Assembly (NCBI RefSeq): GCF_002979755.1
Contig: NZ_PCPP01000001.1
Span: 2,140,665-2,204,664, forward strand
From: Chryseobacterium culicis
Lineage (GTDB): Bacteria; Bacteroidota; Bacteroidia; Flavobacteriales; Weeksellaceae
Direction: 5' to 3'
Length of the DNA: 64,000 nucleotides
Part shown: piece by piece, positions 25,431 through 33,466 of the stretch
Numbering within the stretch: position 1 is the stretch's first letter
Layout of the letters: the number at the start of each line of letters is the position of its first letter
Made by a program: the position numbers and the translations under genes
The notes under the pieces: generated by a model
Told to the model about the DNA's origin: nothing
What the model saw: only the letters and a program-made list of their open reading frames with translations
Databases searched by the model: none

Positions 25431-26975
25431 ATGTCAGAAAAGATATTATGGATCGATGATGAAATAGATTTACTTAAACCTCATATCGTATTTTTAGAAA
25501 AGAAGGGTTACCAGGTAACTCCTGTTAATAATGTGAATGAGGCTTTGGAACTTATGGATTCAGAGAAATTTGCTTTAACGCTAATTGATGAAAATATGCC
25601 CGGCATTTCCGGATTGGAAGCCATTCCTATGATTAAGGAAAAAGATAATGCCTTAAAAATCGTCATGGTGACCAAAAGTGAAGAGGAACACATTATGGAA
25701 GAGGCTATTGGTTCCCAGATTGCCGATTATATATTAAAGCCTGTAAATCCTAACCAGATATTGCTTTCCCTAAAGAAAAATCTTCAGGAGGATAATCTTG
25801 TTGAACAAAAAACTATTTTGCAGTATCAGCAGGAGTTCAGGAATCTTTCTATGGAACTTTCTTATCTGAGAACGTATCAGGAATGGGCTGAATATTATAA
25901 AAAGATCCTCAGCTGGGAAATCAAGTTTGATAAAGTAGCAGACAATGAATTTGCCGACCTTCTGCAGTCTCAGAAAGAAGAAGCAAATATTCAGTTTGCT
26001 AAGTTTATTGAGAAAAACTATGCAGATTGGCTTATTGATTCCGACAAGCCTCTGATGAGCCATACCCTCTTCAAGGAAAAGGTAAAGCCTGAAGTGGAAA
26101 AAGAAAAAGTTCTTTTACTGATGGTTGATAATCTTCGTTATGACCAATGGAAAGTGATTGAGCCTTTATTTACAAAATATTACAATAAAATCTCAGAAGA
26201 TTACTACTACAGTATTCTTCCTACCGCAACACAATATGCGAGAAACTCTTTCTTTGCAGGATTGATGCCATCCGAGATTGAGAAACGTTTCCCGGACAAA
26301 TGGTTTAATGATAATGAGGAAGGAAACAAAAATGAATTTGAGCGTGATTTCCTTGAAGATCAAATGAAGAGAATTGGTCTCGGATCAAAGTCTATGAAGT
26401 ATCTTAAAGTACTGAACGCTGATTTTGAAAGAAAGATCTATGATGATTTCAATCAGCATAAAAATAATGATCTATTGGTCATTGTATACAATTTCATTGA
26501 TATTCTTTCCCACGCAAAAACAGATAACCATATTGTAGATCAGCTGATCCGTGATGATAAAACGTTCCGTTCTCTTACCTTCAACTGGTTTGAAAACTCT
26601 TCTTTACTGAAGATCATTAAAACCGCTGCAGAAAATGGATATAAACTGGTTATCACTACAGACCACGGAACGGTATACGTGAAAAAGCCAAGTAAAGTTG
26701 TAGGAGACAGAGAAACGTCTACGAATATCAGATACAAAACAGGTAAAAGTTTAACGTATGATGACAGTGATGTATGGGCAATTACCAATCCTGAAAAGCT
26801 TTTCCTTCCAAAAGGAAATTTAAGTTCGAAATATATTTTTGCTAAAAACAATATATTCCTGGCTTATCCTAAAAATTACAATCATTTTGTAAATTACTAT
26901 AAAGAAACTTACCAGCATGGGGGGATTTCACTGGAAGAGTGTATCATTCCCATCAGCGTTCTAGAACCCAAGTAG
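25431..26975 (+). CDS. porX: T9SS regulator PorX: response regulator with PglZ phosphatase-like domain
   Basis: A 514-residue protein. Residues 1-120 are a receiver domain: Asp9-Asp10 acidic pocket, phosphoacceptor Asp53 in LIDENMPG, and Lys103 in ILKPVNP. A helical link (120-215) leads to a PglZ/alkaline-phosphatase-superfamily domain with metal-site segments VDNLRYDQW (Asp233), ILPTATQYARNSF, and VITTDHGTVY. PorX with histidine kinase PorY controls type IX secretion genes in Porphyromonas, and its PglZ domain has been reported to act on nucleotides. It has no DNA-binding domain. No por or gld genes are near it here. Confidence 0.93.
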   Translation: MSEKILWIDDEIDLLKPHIVFLEKKGYQVTPVNNVNEALELMDSEKFALTLIDENMPGISGLEAIPMIKEKDNALKIVMVTKSEEEHIMEEAIGSQIADYILKPVNPNQILLSLKKNLQEDNLVEQKTILQYQQEFRNLSMELSYLRTYQEWAEYYKKILSWEIKFDKVADNEFADLLQSQKEEANIQFAKFIEKNYADWLIDSDKPLMSHTLFKEKVKPEVEKEKVLLLMVDNLRYDQWKVIEPLFTKYYNKISEDYYYSILPTATQYARNSFFAGLMPSEIEKRFPDKWFNDNEEGNKNEFERDFLEDQMKRIGLGSKSMKYLKVLNADFERKIYDDFNQHKNNDLLVIVYNFIDILSHAKTDNHIVDQLIRDDKTFRSLTFNWFENSSLLKIIKTAAENGYKLVITTDHGTVYVKKPSKVVGDRETSTNIRYKTGKSLTYDDSDVWAITNPEKLFLPKGNLSSKYIFAKNNIFLAYPKNYNHFVNYYKETYQHGGISLEECIIPISVLEPK

Positions 26976-27008
26976 TTTTTTTCATAGTTTATTTAATTTT
27001 GGGTTTAA

Positions 27009-27046
27009 GGCGGAAAAAATCATTCGATTTTTTCCGCCTCTTTTTT
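27009..27046 (+). terminator. Terminator of porX
   Basis: GGCGGAAAAAATC pairs with GATTTTTTCCGCC around a 4-base loop, followed by TCTTTTTT. Strong. Confidence 0.9.
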
Positions 27047-27075
27047 ATAGTTCATATCTTCGTAAAAAATAAATA

Positions 27076-27366
27076 ATGTTTATTATTTCGCTCACTTATA
27101 AGAGTTCTCTTGAAGAGGTAGAAAGACATATTCCCCAACATAATATTTTCCTCGAAAAACATTATGAATCCGGAGTGTTTATCGCATCAGGAAGAAAAGA
27201 ACCCAGAACAGGAGGAATTATTATTGCCAAAACAGAATCTAAAAAAGATATTGAGCAGATTATTACTGAAGATCCTTTTTATATTCATGAAATAGCAGAT
27301 TATACCATCACCGAATTCATCCCCTCCAAATACAATGACAATTTTAAAATATTTATAGAAGAATAA
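27076..27366 (+). CDS. YciI-family protein
   Basis: A 96-residue ferredoxin-like protein matching the YciI family in pattern: MFIISLTY start, VERHIPQHNIFLEKHYESGVF with conserved histidines, and IIIAKTESKKDIEQII followed by DPF. YciI proteins bind small ligands and some act in dehalogenase-like reactions; the function here is unknown. The stop overlaps the start of the exonuclease gene by one base (TAATG), so they are co-translated. Confidence 0.85.
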   Translation: MFIISLTYKSSLEEVERHIPQHNIFLEKHYESGVFIASGRKEPRTGGIIIAKTESKKDIEQIITEDPFYIHEIADYTITEFIPSKYNDNFKIFIEE

Positions 27367-28130
27367 TGAGATTAATCACCTACAATGTTAATGGAATCAG
27401 AGCAGCTTTCACGAAGGATTTTCTAGGCTGGCTGAAGACTGCCGATCCGGATATCATCTGTATTCAGGAGAGCAAGGCAGGAAACGACCAGATAGATATC
27501 GAAAGTCTTGAAAAATTAGGATATCACAGTTATTGGCACTCAGCGGTAAAAAAAGGCTACAGCGGGGTCGGAATTGCCTCAAAAATAAAGCCCAATCATG
27601 TAGAGTACGGTTGTGGCATCGAAAGCTATGATAATGAAGGAAGAATCATCCGTGCAGATTTCGATGGATTTTCGGCCATCTCCGTCTATGTGCCTTCTGC
27701 TTCTAATATTGAGAGACTGGATTTTAAAATGCAGTTTTGCCATGACTTCCTGGAGTATATCAAAAATTTAAAGAAAGAAATTCCTAACCTGATTATATCC
27801 GGTGACTTTAATATCTGCCACGAGGCTATCGACATTCACAATCCTGTGGGTCTAAAGAATGTTTCAGGATTTCTTCCTATGGAAAGGGAATGGATGACCA
27901 ATTTCATCAATGAATGTGAATTGATTGACAGTTTCAGGTTTTTCAATAATGAACCTGATCATTATACATGGTGGAGCTACAGGCAAAATTCAAGGGAAAG
28001 AAATAAAGGCTGGAGGCTGGATTATAACTTCACCTCTTATGGTTTAAAAGATAAGCTCAGCAGGGCCGTTATTTTAAAGGAAGCAATACATTCTGACCAT
28101 TGTCCTGCTTTATTGGAATTGGATCTATAA
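27366..28130 (+). CDS. xth: Exodeoxyribonuclease III / AP endonuclease
   Basis: A 254-residue endonuclease/exonuclease/phosphatase-fold enzyme of base-excision repair that cuts the backbone at abasic sites. Catalytic segments are in order: NVNGIRAA (Asn7), IICIQESKA (the metal-binding Glu), the active-site SGDFNICHEAID, WRLDYNF and the final HSDHCP (Asp-His). Length is normal. It is co-translated with the YciI-like gene and followed by a strong terminator. Confidence 0.95.
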   Translation: MRLITYNVNGIRAAFTKDFLGWLKTADPDIICIQESKAGNDQIDIESLEKLGYHSYWHSAVKKGYSGVGIASKIKPNHVEYGCGIESYDNEGRIIRADFDGFSAISVYVPSASNIERLDFKMQFCHDFLEYIKNLKKEIPNLIISGDFNICHEAIDIHNPVGLKNVSGFLPMEREWMTNFINECELIDSFRFFNNEPDHYTWWSYRQNSRERNKGWRLDYNFTSYGLKDKLSRAVILKEAIHSDHCPALLELDL

Positions 28131-28152
28131 TCAATGTCCTGTTTAACCATAC

Positions 28153-28184
28153 AAAAAGCCAGCTGAATCAGCTGGCTTTTTTTT
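28153..28184. terminator. Bidirectional terminator between xth and the RlpA-like gene
   Basis: AAAAAGCCAGCTGA and TCAGCTGGCTTTTT form a long stem with A/T flanks on both sides. Confidence 0.9.
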
Positions 28185-28200
28185 AATTTAAATCATAAAA

Positions 28201-28572
28201 TTAATCGACAATTTCATATTCGACCGGAATTGTACCATGACTGATATCTCCGATCTCATCGAACGCAGCTTTAGACATATCTAAAGATCTTGATGAATGG
28301 AAAGGCCCTCTGTCATTAATTCTTACTATTACCTCTTTACCATTCTTAAGGTTTGTTACCTTAACGTTTGTTCCAAATGGAAGCGTTCTGTTTGCTGCAG
28401 TAAACTTTGAGTTATCAAAGATTTCTCCGCTAGCAGTTTTTCTACCGTTAAATTTATCGTGGTAGTACGATGCATAACTTGTTTTTTTCGCATCTAAGGC
28501 ATTACTCGTAAAAGAATAAACACCTAAGGTTGAAATCATCATTATGATTACGAGAATGAATCTTTTCATCAT
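28201..28572 (-). CDS. RlpA-like septal ring lytic transglycosylase, short form
   Basis: A 123-residue protein with a signal peptide-like N-terminus (MMKRFILVIIMMISTLGVYSF) and a single double-psi beta-barrel domain: ASYYHDKFNGRKTASGEIF, AANRTLPFGTNVKVTNL, and VRINDRGPFHSSRSLDMS. This is the RlpA core that cleaves denuded peptidoglycan strands in some species. The SPOR domain that targets RlpA to the division site is missing, which is common for short Bacteroidota versions. There is no lipobox cysteine. Confidence 0.9.
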   Translation of the reverse strand: MMKRFILVIIMMISTLGVYSFTSNALDAKKTSYASYYHDKFNGRKTASGEIFDNSKFTAANRTLPFGTNVKVTNLKNGKEVIVRINDRGPFHSSRSLDMSKAAFDEIGDISHGTIPVEYEIVD

Positions 28573-28599
28573 TTTGAACTTTTATTGGTTTTGACGGGA

Positions 28600-28607
28600 C
28601 AAAAGTA
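28600..28607 (-). promoter_or_regulatory. -7 promoter box of the RlpA-like gene
   Basis: On the minus strand TACTTTTG, 27 bases before the ATG. No clear -33 TTG. Confidence 0.45.
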
Positions 28608-29086
28608 TCAGGAATCTTTATAAAACCCTACCCAATATGTTAAAAAGAGTTAATAAAACATTAAACAAATGTTAACAAACCCTGCAACACCCTATTAACA
28701 GGGCTTTTAGACCACACTGTTAAAAAATGTTAAAAAAAGACCCAAAAAGTTAATATAATTAACTAATTCGCATGGAATTTGAAAAAGTAAAAATAAAAAC
28801 AAATTGAAAATCAATTAGTTACAAAATTAACAACGTTAAAGAATTGAATCAAAATATTTATTATTAAAATTAAAAATCATAAAATCTGATTCTGGAGAAA
28901 ACTCCTGATAGAAGATATCTGGCTGTATAAAATCAGGTTTCTGAATCAGATTTTAACAGCATTATATTTTGTTAAAATTTCCGGATTGATTCTTTATTTC
29001 AATAATTTCCTGATATACACTAAAAAATTACATCAATATGATTACTTACTGTCAAAAAATAAATGAACGCTATGCCTCTTAAAAGT
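28608..29086. other. Gene-free AT-rich region with a folded element
   Basis: No coding frame of note. The left part has repeated GTTAA words (six or more copies between 28640 and 28770). The middle has the inverted-repeat structure described at 28880-28955. No promoter for a flanking gene was clear beyond the -7 box at 28600. Confidence 0.5.
28880..28955. other. Large imperfect hairpin, possible structured RNA or mobile remnant
   Basis: A 13-base perfect inverted repeat: TAAAATCTGATTC (28880-28892) and GAATCAGATTTTA (28943-28955). The 50-base interior can fold in two competing ways: GGAG/CTCC (28894-28897 with 28902-28905) or CCTGAT/ATCAGG (28904-28909 with 28932-28937). No U run follows on either strand at once, so it is not a standard terminator. 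Confidence 0.45.
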
Positions 29087-29115
29087 AAAAAACCAATGAT
29101 ATTCTCATTGGTTTT
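29087..29115 (-). terminator. Terminator of the exported-protein pair
   Basis: AAAAAACCAATGA pairs with TCATTGGTTTTT around a 4-base loop; on the minus strand it is followed by TTTTTTACTTTT. Confidence 0.8.
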
Positions 29116-29139
29116 TATTATGTAATTAAATAAATTTCT

Positions 29140-29850
29140 TTATTTTAAATATTCTAATACGTAATCGTATGTTCCTGAAGGATACACTACAGACATACTA
29201 GGAGATCCTGTAATAGCATTTCCTGGAGTAGCAACTGGATTATAAGAATATAAGCTTCTATCATAAACAGTATTTGTACCTGCTTTATAGATCGTAATTC
29301 CGTACATCGTTGTCATTCCTGTAGGAGCCGGAATATTAACTGCAGTAGAAGTACCACTTGCAGTGAAAGTTCCTTTGATTGCAAACAACTGCTTATCAAC
29401 ACCTGGACTTACATTAATAATAGTATTTGTAGTGGTTTCTGCTGTTCCAACGGTTACTTTTGGAGAACCTCCAATTGATACCCATCTACCTGTAGCTACA
29501 CTTGTAGACTGACCAGGGTTTGAGAAGTAATAAAATCCCGGAACTACAGCAGTTACTACTCCATTTCCAGTAACTGTATTACCAGTAGTTGTATTATATA
29601 CTACCATACCATCATAAGCAGATGGAAAATTTATCCCATCTAGACTACCTGTTTTAAAAGTAAATTGGGTCAAATCAGTTGAAGGGAAAAGTAAACCTTT
29701 GCCATCATTAACTGTAGCATTATTATTTGTAGAAGCATCTAGAAATACATTCTCATTTGGGAACTGATTCGCAATAGCACCATTAGATAAAACCTGAGCA
29801 CTTGCTAATGTACCAGAGACTACAAAAAGCGCAAATATTATTTTTTTCAT
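29140..29850 (-). CDS. Hypothetical exported protein, Thr/Asn/Gly-rich
   Basis: A 236-residue protein with signal peptide MKKIIFALFVVSGTLASAQ. The mature sequence is low in charge and rich in Thr, Asn, Gly and Ser (NTTTGNTVTGNGVV, TSTAVNIPAPTGMTTMYG), which fits a beta-structured surface or fibre protein. The phrase GKGLLFPSTDL followed by YDGMVVYNTTTG recurs in exported Flavobacteria proteins that resemble phage tail-fibre heads. No T9SS tail is visible. It pairs with the related gene 34 bases upstream. Function unknown. Confidence 0.75.
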   Translation of the reverse strand: MKKIIFALFVVSGTLASAQVLSNGAIANQFPNENVFLDASTNNNATVNDGKGLLFPSTDLTQFTFKTGSLDGINFPSAYDGMVVYNTTTGNTVTGNGVVTAVVPGFYYFSNPGQSTSVATGRWVSIGGSPKVTVGTAETTTNTIINVSPGVDKQLFAIKGTFTASGTSTAVNIPAPTGMTTMYGITIYKAGTNTVYDRSLYSYNPVATPGNAITGSPSMSVVYPSGTYDYVLEYLK

Positions 29851-29884
29851 TTTGTTTTAAATTAAATATTACAACTAAATTCTA

Positions 29885-30556
29885 TTATCTACCAGAAAGC
29901 ATAGCCCAAACATTTGTACCAGCCTGATCAACTACGATAAAGCAGAAAGATCCTCCCGAAGTAATTGTACTTGGTAAATTGTTAATAGGCCTTGTAGGGC
30001 CAGGTACCGCTGATGAATCCCATCCAACATTTCCAGGTCCGTTAGAAGAAACGCATCTTACTGAGTTTAAAGGAAGAGTGGTAGCATTAGGCAGAAGTAG
30101 CTGACTAGTTCCTCCCATTCCAGTTGTAACAACCGAATAATCATCAGCAGCCCACACAATAGGAGCATTAGCTGAGTGAAGTCTTCCCTTTTGAATTTGG
30201 AAGTTAGGAGTAGAATTTCCACCTACAGCTTTCCAAACTGAATTTGGAGCATCATAATAATAAAAGCCTACAGCTGTAACATTTGTAGTTTTAGGAGTTG
30301 CTGTACCGTCAATCGTTGTAACGAAAGCAAGTGCTCCGTTTTGATCAGCGATATAAGCAGCATCTTTAGCTAATAATTGTGCTCTTGTCATACGAGGGAC
30401 TAATAAGGCATCAGGTCTTGCATTGTCAGTAGTATTGGCTACTACGTCTAAAGTTGCGGCTGGTGTGGTTGTGTTAATCCCCACTCGCCCCTGTTGAGCC
30501 TTAGAAAGGGCCGAAAGGCCAACAAGCATAATTGCTGTTAATAAAAATTTTTTCAT
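29885..30556 (-). CDS. Hypothetical exported protein with tail-fibre-like head motif
   Basis: A 223-residue protein with signal peptide MKKFLLTAIMLVGLSALSKAQ, then GRVGINTTTPAATLDVVA, a motif shared by many Flavobacteria surface proteins and phage tail-fibre-type head regions. LLVPRMTRAQLLAKDAAYI and GALAFVTTIDG are the continuation usual in those proteins. The rest (FYYYDAPNSVWKAVGG) is beta-rich. It has no sorting tail. Together with the downstream gene it forms a two-gene unit that ends at the terminator at 29087-29115. A surface or matrix role is an inference. Confidence 0.78.
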   Translation of the reverse strand: MKKFLLTAIMLVGLSALSKAQQGRVGINTTTPAATLDVVANTTDNARPDALLVPRMTRAQLLAKDAAYIADQNGALAFVTTIDGTATPKTTNVTAVGFYYYDAPNSVWKAVGGNSTPNFQIQKGRLHSANAPIVWAADDYSVVTTGMGGTSQLLLPNATTLPLNSVRCVSSNGPGNVGWDSSAVPGPTRPINNLPSTITSGGSFCFIVVDQAGTNVWAMLSGR

Positions 30557-30924
30557 AAGTTTTTAAAGATTTTTAATTACATTTTTTTCATCAATATTTC
30601 CAAAAGGAAGATACATCTCAACTTGTGAACATTATATCGAAACTAAAAAATCAAATAATAAATTTAATTGATTTTTAGTCTTATTTTAATGATTAACTTA
30701 CTGAAAGTATATGATTTAAAAATATTGCTTCTTGCGCAAATTTAAGACATAATTTTCGATTTTAAATACATTATAAAAGAAAATTAAAAAATCTTAATTC
30801 TATAAAATATTAACAATTTGATTATCAATAAAATAAAAATAACCTAACGAGAAACTTCTATGTTAATTTTCGTTAATAATTTAATTTCAAAAACGCTATT
30901 TTTAACTGATTAATAAGCCTTTAG
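30557..30924. other. Gene-free 368-base AT-rich stretch
   Basis: Holds the leader and promoter of the exported pair on the minus strand. A TAAATTTG box on the minus strand at 30737-30744 is a weak candidate but lies 180 bases from the start and has no TTG. No coding frame, repeat or RNA feature seen. Confidence 0.45.
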
Positions 30925-32226
30925 CTAGACTAATTCTCCGTATAAGTCAAATTCTTCAGCAGAGGTAATTTTCACGTCTGCAAATTCACCTATTGAAATA
31001 TAAGTATCTTCGGCAGAAACCAAAACTGTATTGTCCACATCTGGTGAGTCATACTCTGTTCTTCCGATAAAATAATTCCCTTCTTTACGGTCAAAAATAC
31101 ATCTGAATACTTTACCGATTTTTTCCTGGTTTTTCTCCCACGAAATCTGAGACTGAAGTTCCATAATTTCTTCTACTCTTGCCTCTTTTACTTCCTGTGG
31201 AATATCATCTTCCAAAACATGAGCAGTGGTATTCTCTTCGTGAGAATAAGTAAAGCAACCTAATCTGTCAAACTTTTGCTCTCTTACCCAATCTTTAAGC
31301 TCCTGAAATCTTTCTTCTGTTTCACCCGGATATCCAACGATAAGCGTTGTTCTGATTGCCATATCAGGAACTTTCTCTCTGAATTTTCCTAAAAGGGCAT
31401 CCGTTTTTTCATGGGTAGTTCCTCTCTTCATAGATTTCAGTAAATCTGAATTGATATGTTGAAGAGGAATATCTATATAGTTACATACTTTAGGTTCTTC
31501 ACGGATAATATCAAGAACATCTTCCGGGAAGCCGCTTGGGAAGGCATAGTGAAGACGAATCCATTCCACACCTTCTACTTTTACCAATTCTTTTAAAAGA
31601 TCACCCAACGCTCTTTTTTTATAAAGATCCAACCCATAATAAGTAAGATCCTGAGCGATAAGAATTAATTCTTTTGTTCCTTTTTTTGCCAGTTTCTGAG
31701 CTTCTGAAACCAACTTTTCGATAGGTGTTGAAATATGTCCTCCTCTCATCAATGGGATTGCACAGAAAGAGCATGGTCTGTCGCAGCCTTCAGAAATTTT
31801 AAGGTATGCGTAATGTTTAGGAGTTGTTGTTAATCTTTCTCCTACCAGCTCATGTTTATAATCTGCTCCAAGGTGCTTTAAAAGTACCGGAAGGTCTCTG
31901 GTTCCGAAATATTGATCTACATCCGGGATTTCTTTGATCAAATCCGGTTTATATCTTTCGGATAAACATCCTGTAACGAATACTTTTTCAACCTCGCCTC
32001 TGTTTTTAGCGTCCACATAATCAAGGATAGTATTGATAGACTCTTCTTTAGCATTATCAATAAATCCGCAGGTATTGATGACAACAATGTCCCCACGGTC
32101 TTCGTGAACCACTTCTTTGCCATTGGCCTTCAGCTGGCTCATTAATACTTCAGAATCATATACATTCTTGGAACATCCAAGAGTGACTACATTGATTTTC
32201 TTCTTCCCTACAGATTTTGTACGCAT
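30925..32226 (-). CDS. rimO: Ribosomal protein uS12 methylthiotransferase
   Basis: RimO adds a methylthio group to an aspartate of ribosomal protein S12. The protein has 433 residues. The N-terminal UPF0004 domain has Cys18 (LGCSKN), Cys53 (NTCGFI) and Cys87 (TGCLSERY) for the auxiliary cluster. The radical SAM motif CxxxCxxC is Cys148, Cys152 and Cys155 (CDRPCSFC). A C-terminal TRAM domain follows. It begins LGCSKNVYDSEVLM, as in RimO rather than MiaB. I chose ATG 32224-32226 because a -7 box lies at 32246-32253. Confidence 0.95.
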   Translation of the reverse strand: MRTKSVGKKKINVVTLGCSKNVYDSEVLMSQLKANGKEVVHEDRGDIVVINTCGFIDNAKEESINTILDYVDAKNRGEVEKVFVTGCLSERYKPDLIKEIPDVDQYFGTRDLPVLLKHLGADYKHELVGERLTTTPKHYAYLKISEGCDRPCSFCAIPLMRGGHISTPIEKLVSEAQKLAKKGTKELILIAQDLTYYGLDLYKKRALGDLLKELVKVEGVEWIRLHYAFPSGFPEDVLDIIREEPKVCNYIDIPLQHINSDLLKSMKRGTTHEKTDALLGKFREKVPDMAIRTTLIVGYPGETEERFQELKDWVREQKFDRLGCFTYSHEENTTAHVLEDDIPQEVKEARVEEIMELQSQISWEKNQEKIGKVFRCIFDRKEGNYFIGRTEYDSPDVDNTVLVSAEDTYISIGEFADVKITSAEEFDLYGELV

Positions 32227-32245
32227 CGTTTTGATTTTGAGTCTG

Positions 32246-32253
32246 CAAAGATA
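32246..32253 (-). promoter_or_regulatory. -7 promoter box of rimO
   Basis: On the minus strand TATCTTTG, 20 bases before the ATG; it lies just downstream of the polysaccharide operon terminator, so rimO is a separate unit. Confidence 0.55.
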
Positions 32254-32278
32254 CAAAATATTGGAGAGTTAAGATTAA

Positions 32279-32310
32279 AAAAGTAAAAACCACTTTATAA
32301 AAGTGGTTTT
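32279..32310 (-). terminator. Terminator of the polysaccharide cluster
   Basis: AAAACCACTTT pairs with AAAGTGGTTTT around a 3-base loop (32286-32310), with a U-rich tail on the minus strand. It lies 12 bases after the rfbC stop. Confidence 0.85.
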
Positions 32311-32322
32311 CAGGGATATGCT

Positions 32323-32868
32323 TTAAAAGTTTTTTTCTTTAAATCCAGGAGCGTTCTCGTCTTTTTCAGAAAGGATGGCATCTTTTTCGTCTACCTTCCA
32401 GTCGATATCAAGATCGGGATCATTGAATTTTACACTGCCTTCTGATTCTTTGTTGTAAAAATTGTCACATTTATAAGAAAATACAGCGTGGGTACTCAGC
32501 ACAGAAAACCCGTGCCCAAAACCTCGCGGTACATAAAGCTGTAATTTATTTTCAGCAGTAAGTTCTATTCCGAACCATTTTCCAAATGTAGGAGAATCCT
32601 CTCTAAGGTCTACAGCCACGTCCCAGACGCTTCCTTCAAGACAAGAAACTAATTTTGCCTGAGCATGTTCTCCTTTCTGAAGATGTAATCCTCTTAATAC
32701 TCCATAGGAAGATTTGGAAATATTATCCTGTACAAAGTGCCCGTTCATTCCGGTAAGTTCCTCGAATTTTTTTTCGTTGAACTTTTCAAAGAAGTATCCT
32801 CTTTCATCCTCAAATATGGTAGGCTCTATGATGTAGCAGTCTTTAAGCGGGGTTTCTTTAATTTTCAT
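32323..32868 (-). CDS. rfbC: dTDP-4-dehydrorhamnose 3,5-epimerase family protein
   Basis: A 181-residue cupin of the RmlC/RfbC family: the FEDERGYFFEKFNE start, catalytic His in VLRGLHLQ, the WDVAVDLREDSPTFGKW stretch, and YVPRGFGHGFSVLS. RmlC epimerises C3 and C5 of dTDP-4-keto-6-deoxyglucose on the way to dTDP-rhamnose or related 6-deoxy sugars. No rmlA, rmlB or rmlD is in this cluster, so the other steps must be elsewhere or the substrate may differ. It is the last gene before the cluster terminator. Confidence 0.9.
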   Translation of the reverse strand: MKIKETPLKDCYIIEPTIFEDERGYFFEKFNEKKFEELTGMNGHFVQDNISKSSYGVLRGLHLQKGEHAQAKLVSCLEGSVWDVAVDLREDSPTFGKWFGIELTAENKLQLYVPRGFGHGFSVLSTHAVFSYKCDNFYNKESEGSVKFNDPDLDIDWKVDEKDAILSEKDENAPGFKEKNF

Positions 32869-32882
32869 AATAGTTAAAAACT

Positions 32883-33452
32883 CTATTTCAATGTGGTTAT
32901 TAATGTTTTAAACAAAATTTTTGTATCGTTTTTAAAAGACATATTTTCAAAATAGTCCAGATTCATTTTTACTTTGTTCGGAAATAATACTTCATCATTA
33001 TATGTTAAAGGATCTTTCTGGTTTTTCAGAAGATTTTCTTCATCTCTGTATTTGATGCTCGCTTCACAGGTAAGCCCGGGTTTGAGTTCCAAGACTTTTC
33101 TATCTGCTCCGGCGAGTTTGTCATAATACCCTTCGATATCCGGTCTGGGACCGACAAAACTCATTTCGCCTTTTAAAATATTAAACAATTGCGGAAATTC
33201 ATCCAGCTTGAATTTTCTGAGTGTCTGCCCTACTTTTGAGCATGTTCTCGTCTCTTCATGAATTGTTTTAAATTTAAAAATGGTAAAAGGTTTTCCATAC
33301 TGCCCTATTCGGGTCTGAAAAAAAATTCCATTGGAAGAGGTGTCCCAACTTGCAATCACAAATAAAATGATCAGTACCGGCATAAGAAAGAAGATCAATA
33401 TTGCCGCTAGGGTAAAATCAAAAACCGCTTTCCAATATGTATACTGATTCAT
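32883..33452 (-). CDS. Second priming sugar-phosphate transferase (PglC/WbaP-fold)
   Basis: A 189-residue monotopic phosphoglycosyl transferase: one N-terminal membrane-associated hydrophobic helix (about 12-34), then PFTIFKFKTI, the Asp-Glu active-site motif in FKLDEFPQLFNILKGEMSFVGPRPD, and a shortened C-terminus. These enzymes attach the first sugar phosphate to undecaprenyl phosphate. It differs from the PglC-like protein at 35227-35829 in the loop that normally reads [10 protein letters not shown] (here LTCEASIKYRDEEN), so it may use another donor or have another role. It starts 14 bases after the aminotransferase gene. Confidence 0.85.
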   Translation of the reverse strand: MNQYTYWKAVFDFTLAAILIFFLMPVLIILFVIASWDTSSNGIFFQTRIGQYGKPFTIFKFKTIHEETRTCSKVGQTLRKFKLDEFPQLFNILKGEMSFVGPRPDIEGYYDKLAGADRKVLELKPGLTCEASIKYRDEENLLKNQKDPLTYNDEVLFPNKVKMNLDYFENMSFKNDTKILFKTLITTLK

Positions 33453-33466
33453 TAAATTCGATGATA

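Noticed and set aside
25431..26975. PglZ protein of a BREX phage-defence system
   Set aside because: The PglZ-type domain is fused to a receiver domain exactly as in PorX, and no brx or pgl defence genes are near.
28608..29139. Hidden tRNA or small gene in the 567-base gap
   Set aside because: No cloverleaf-like sequence, no GTTCRANNC-type arm and no open frame with a plausible start were seen.
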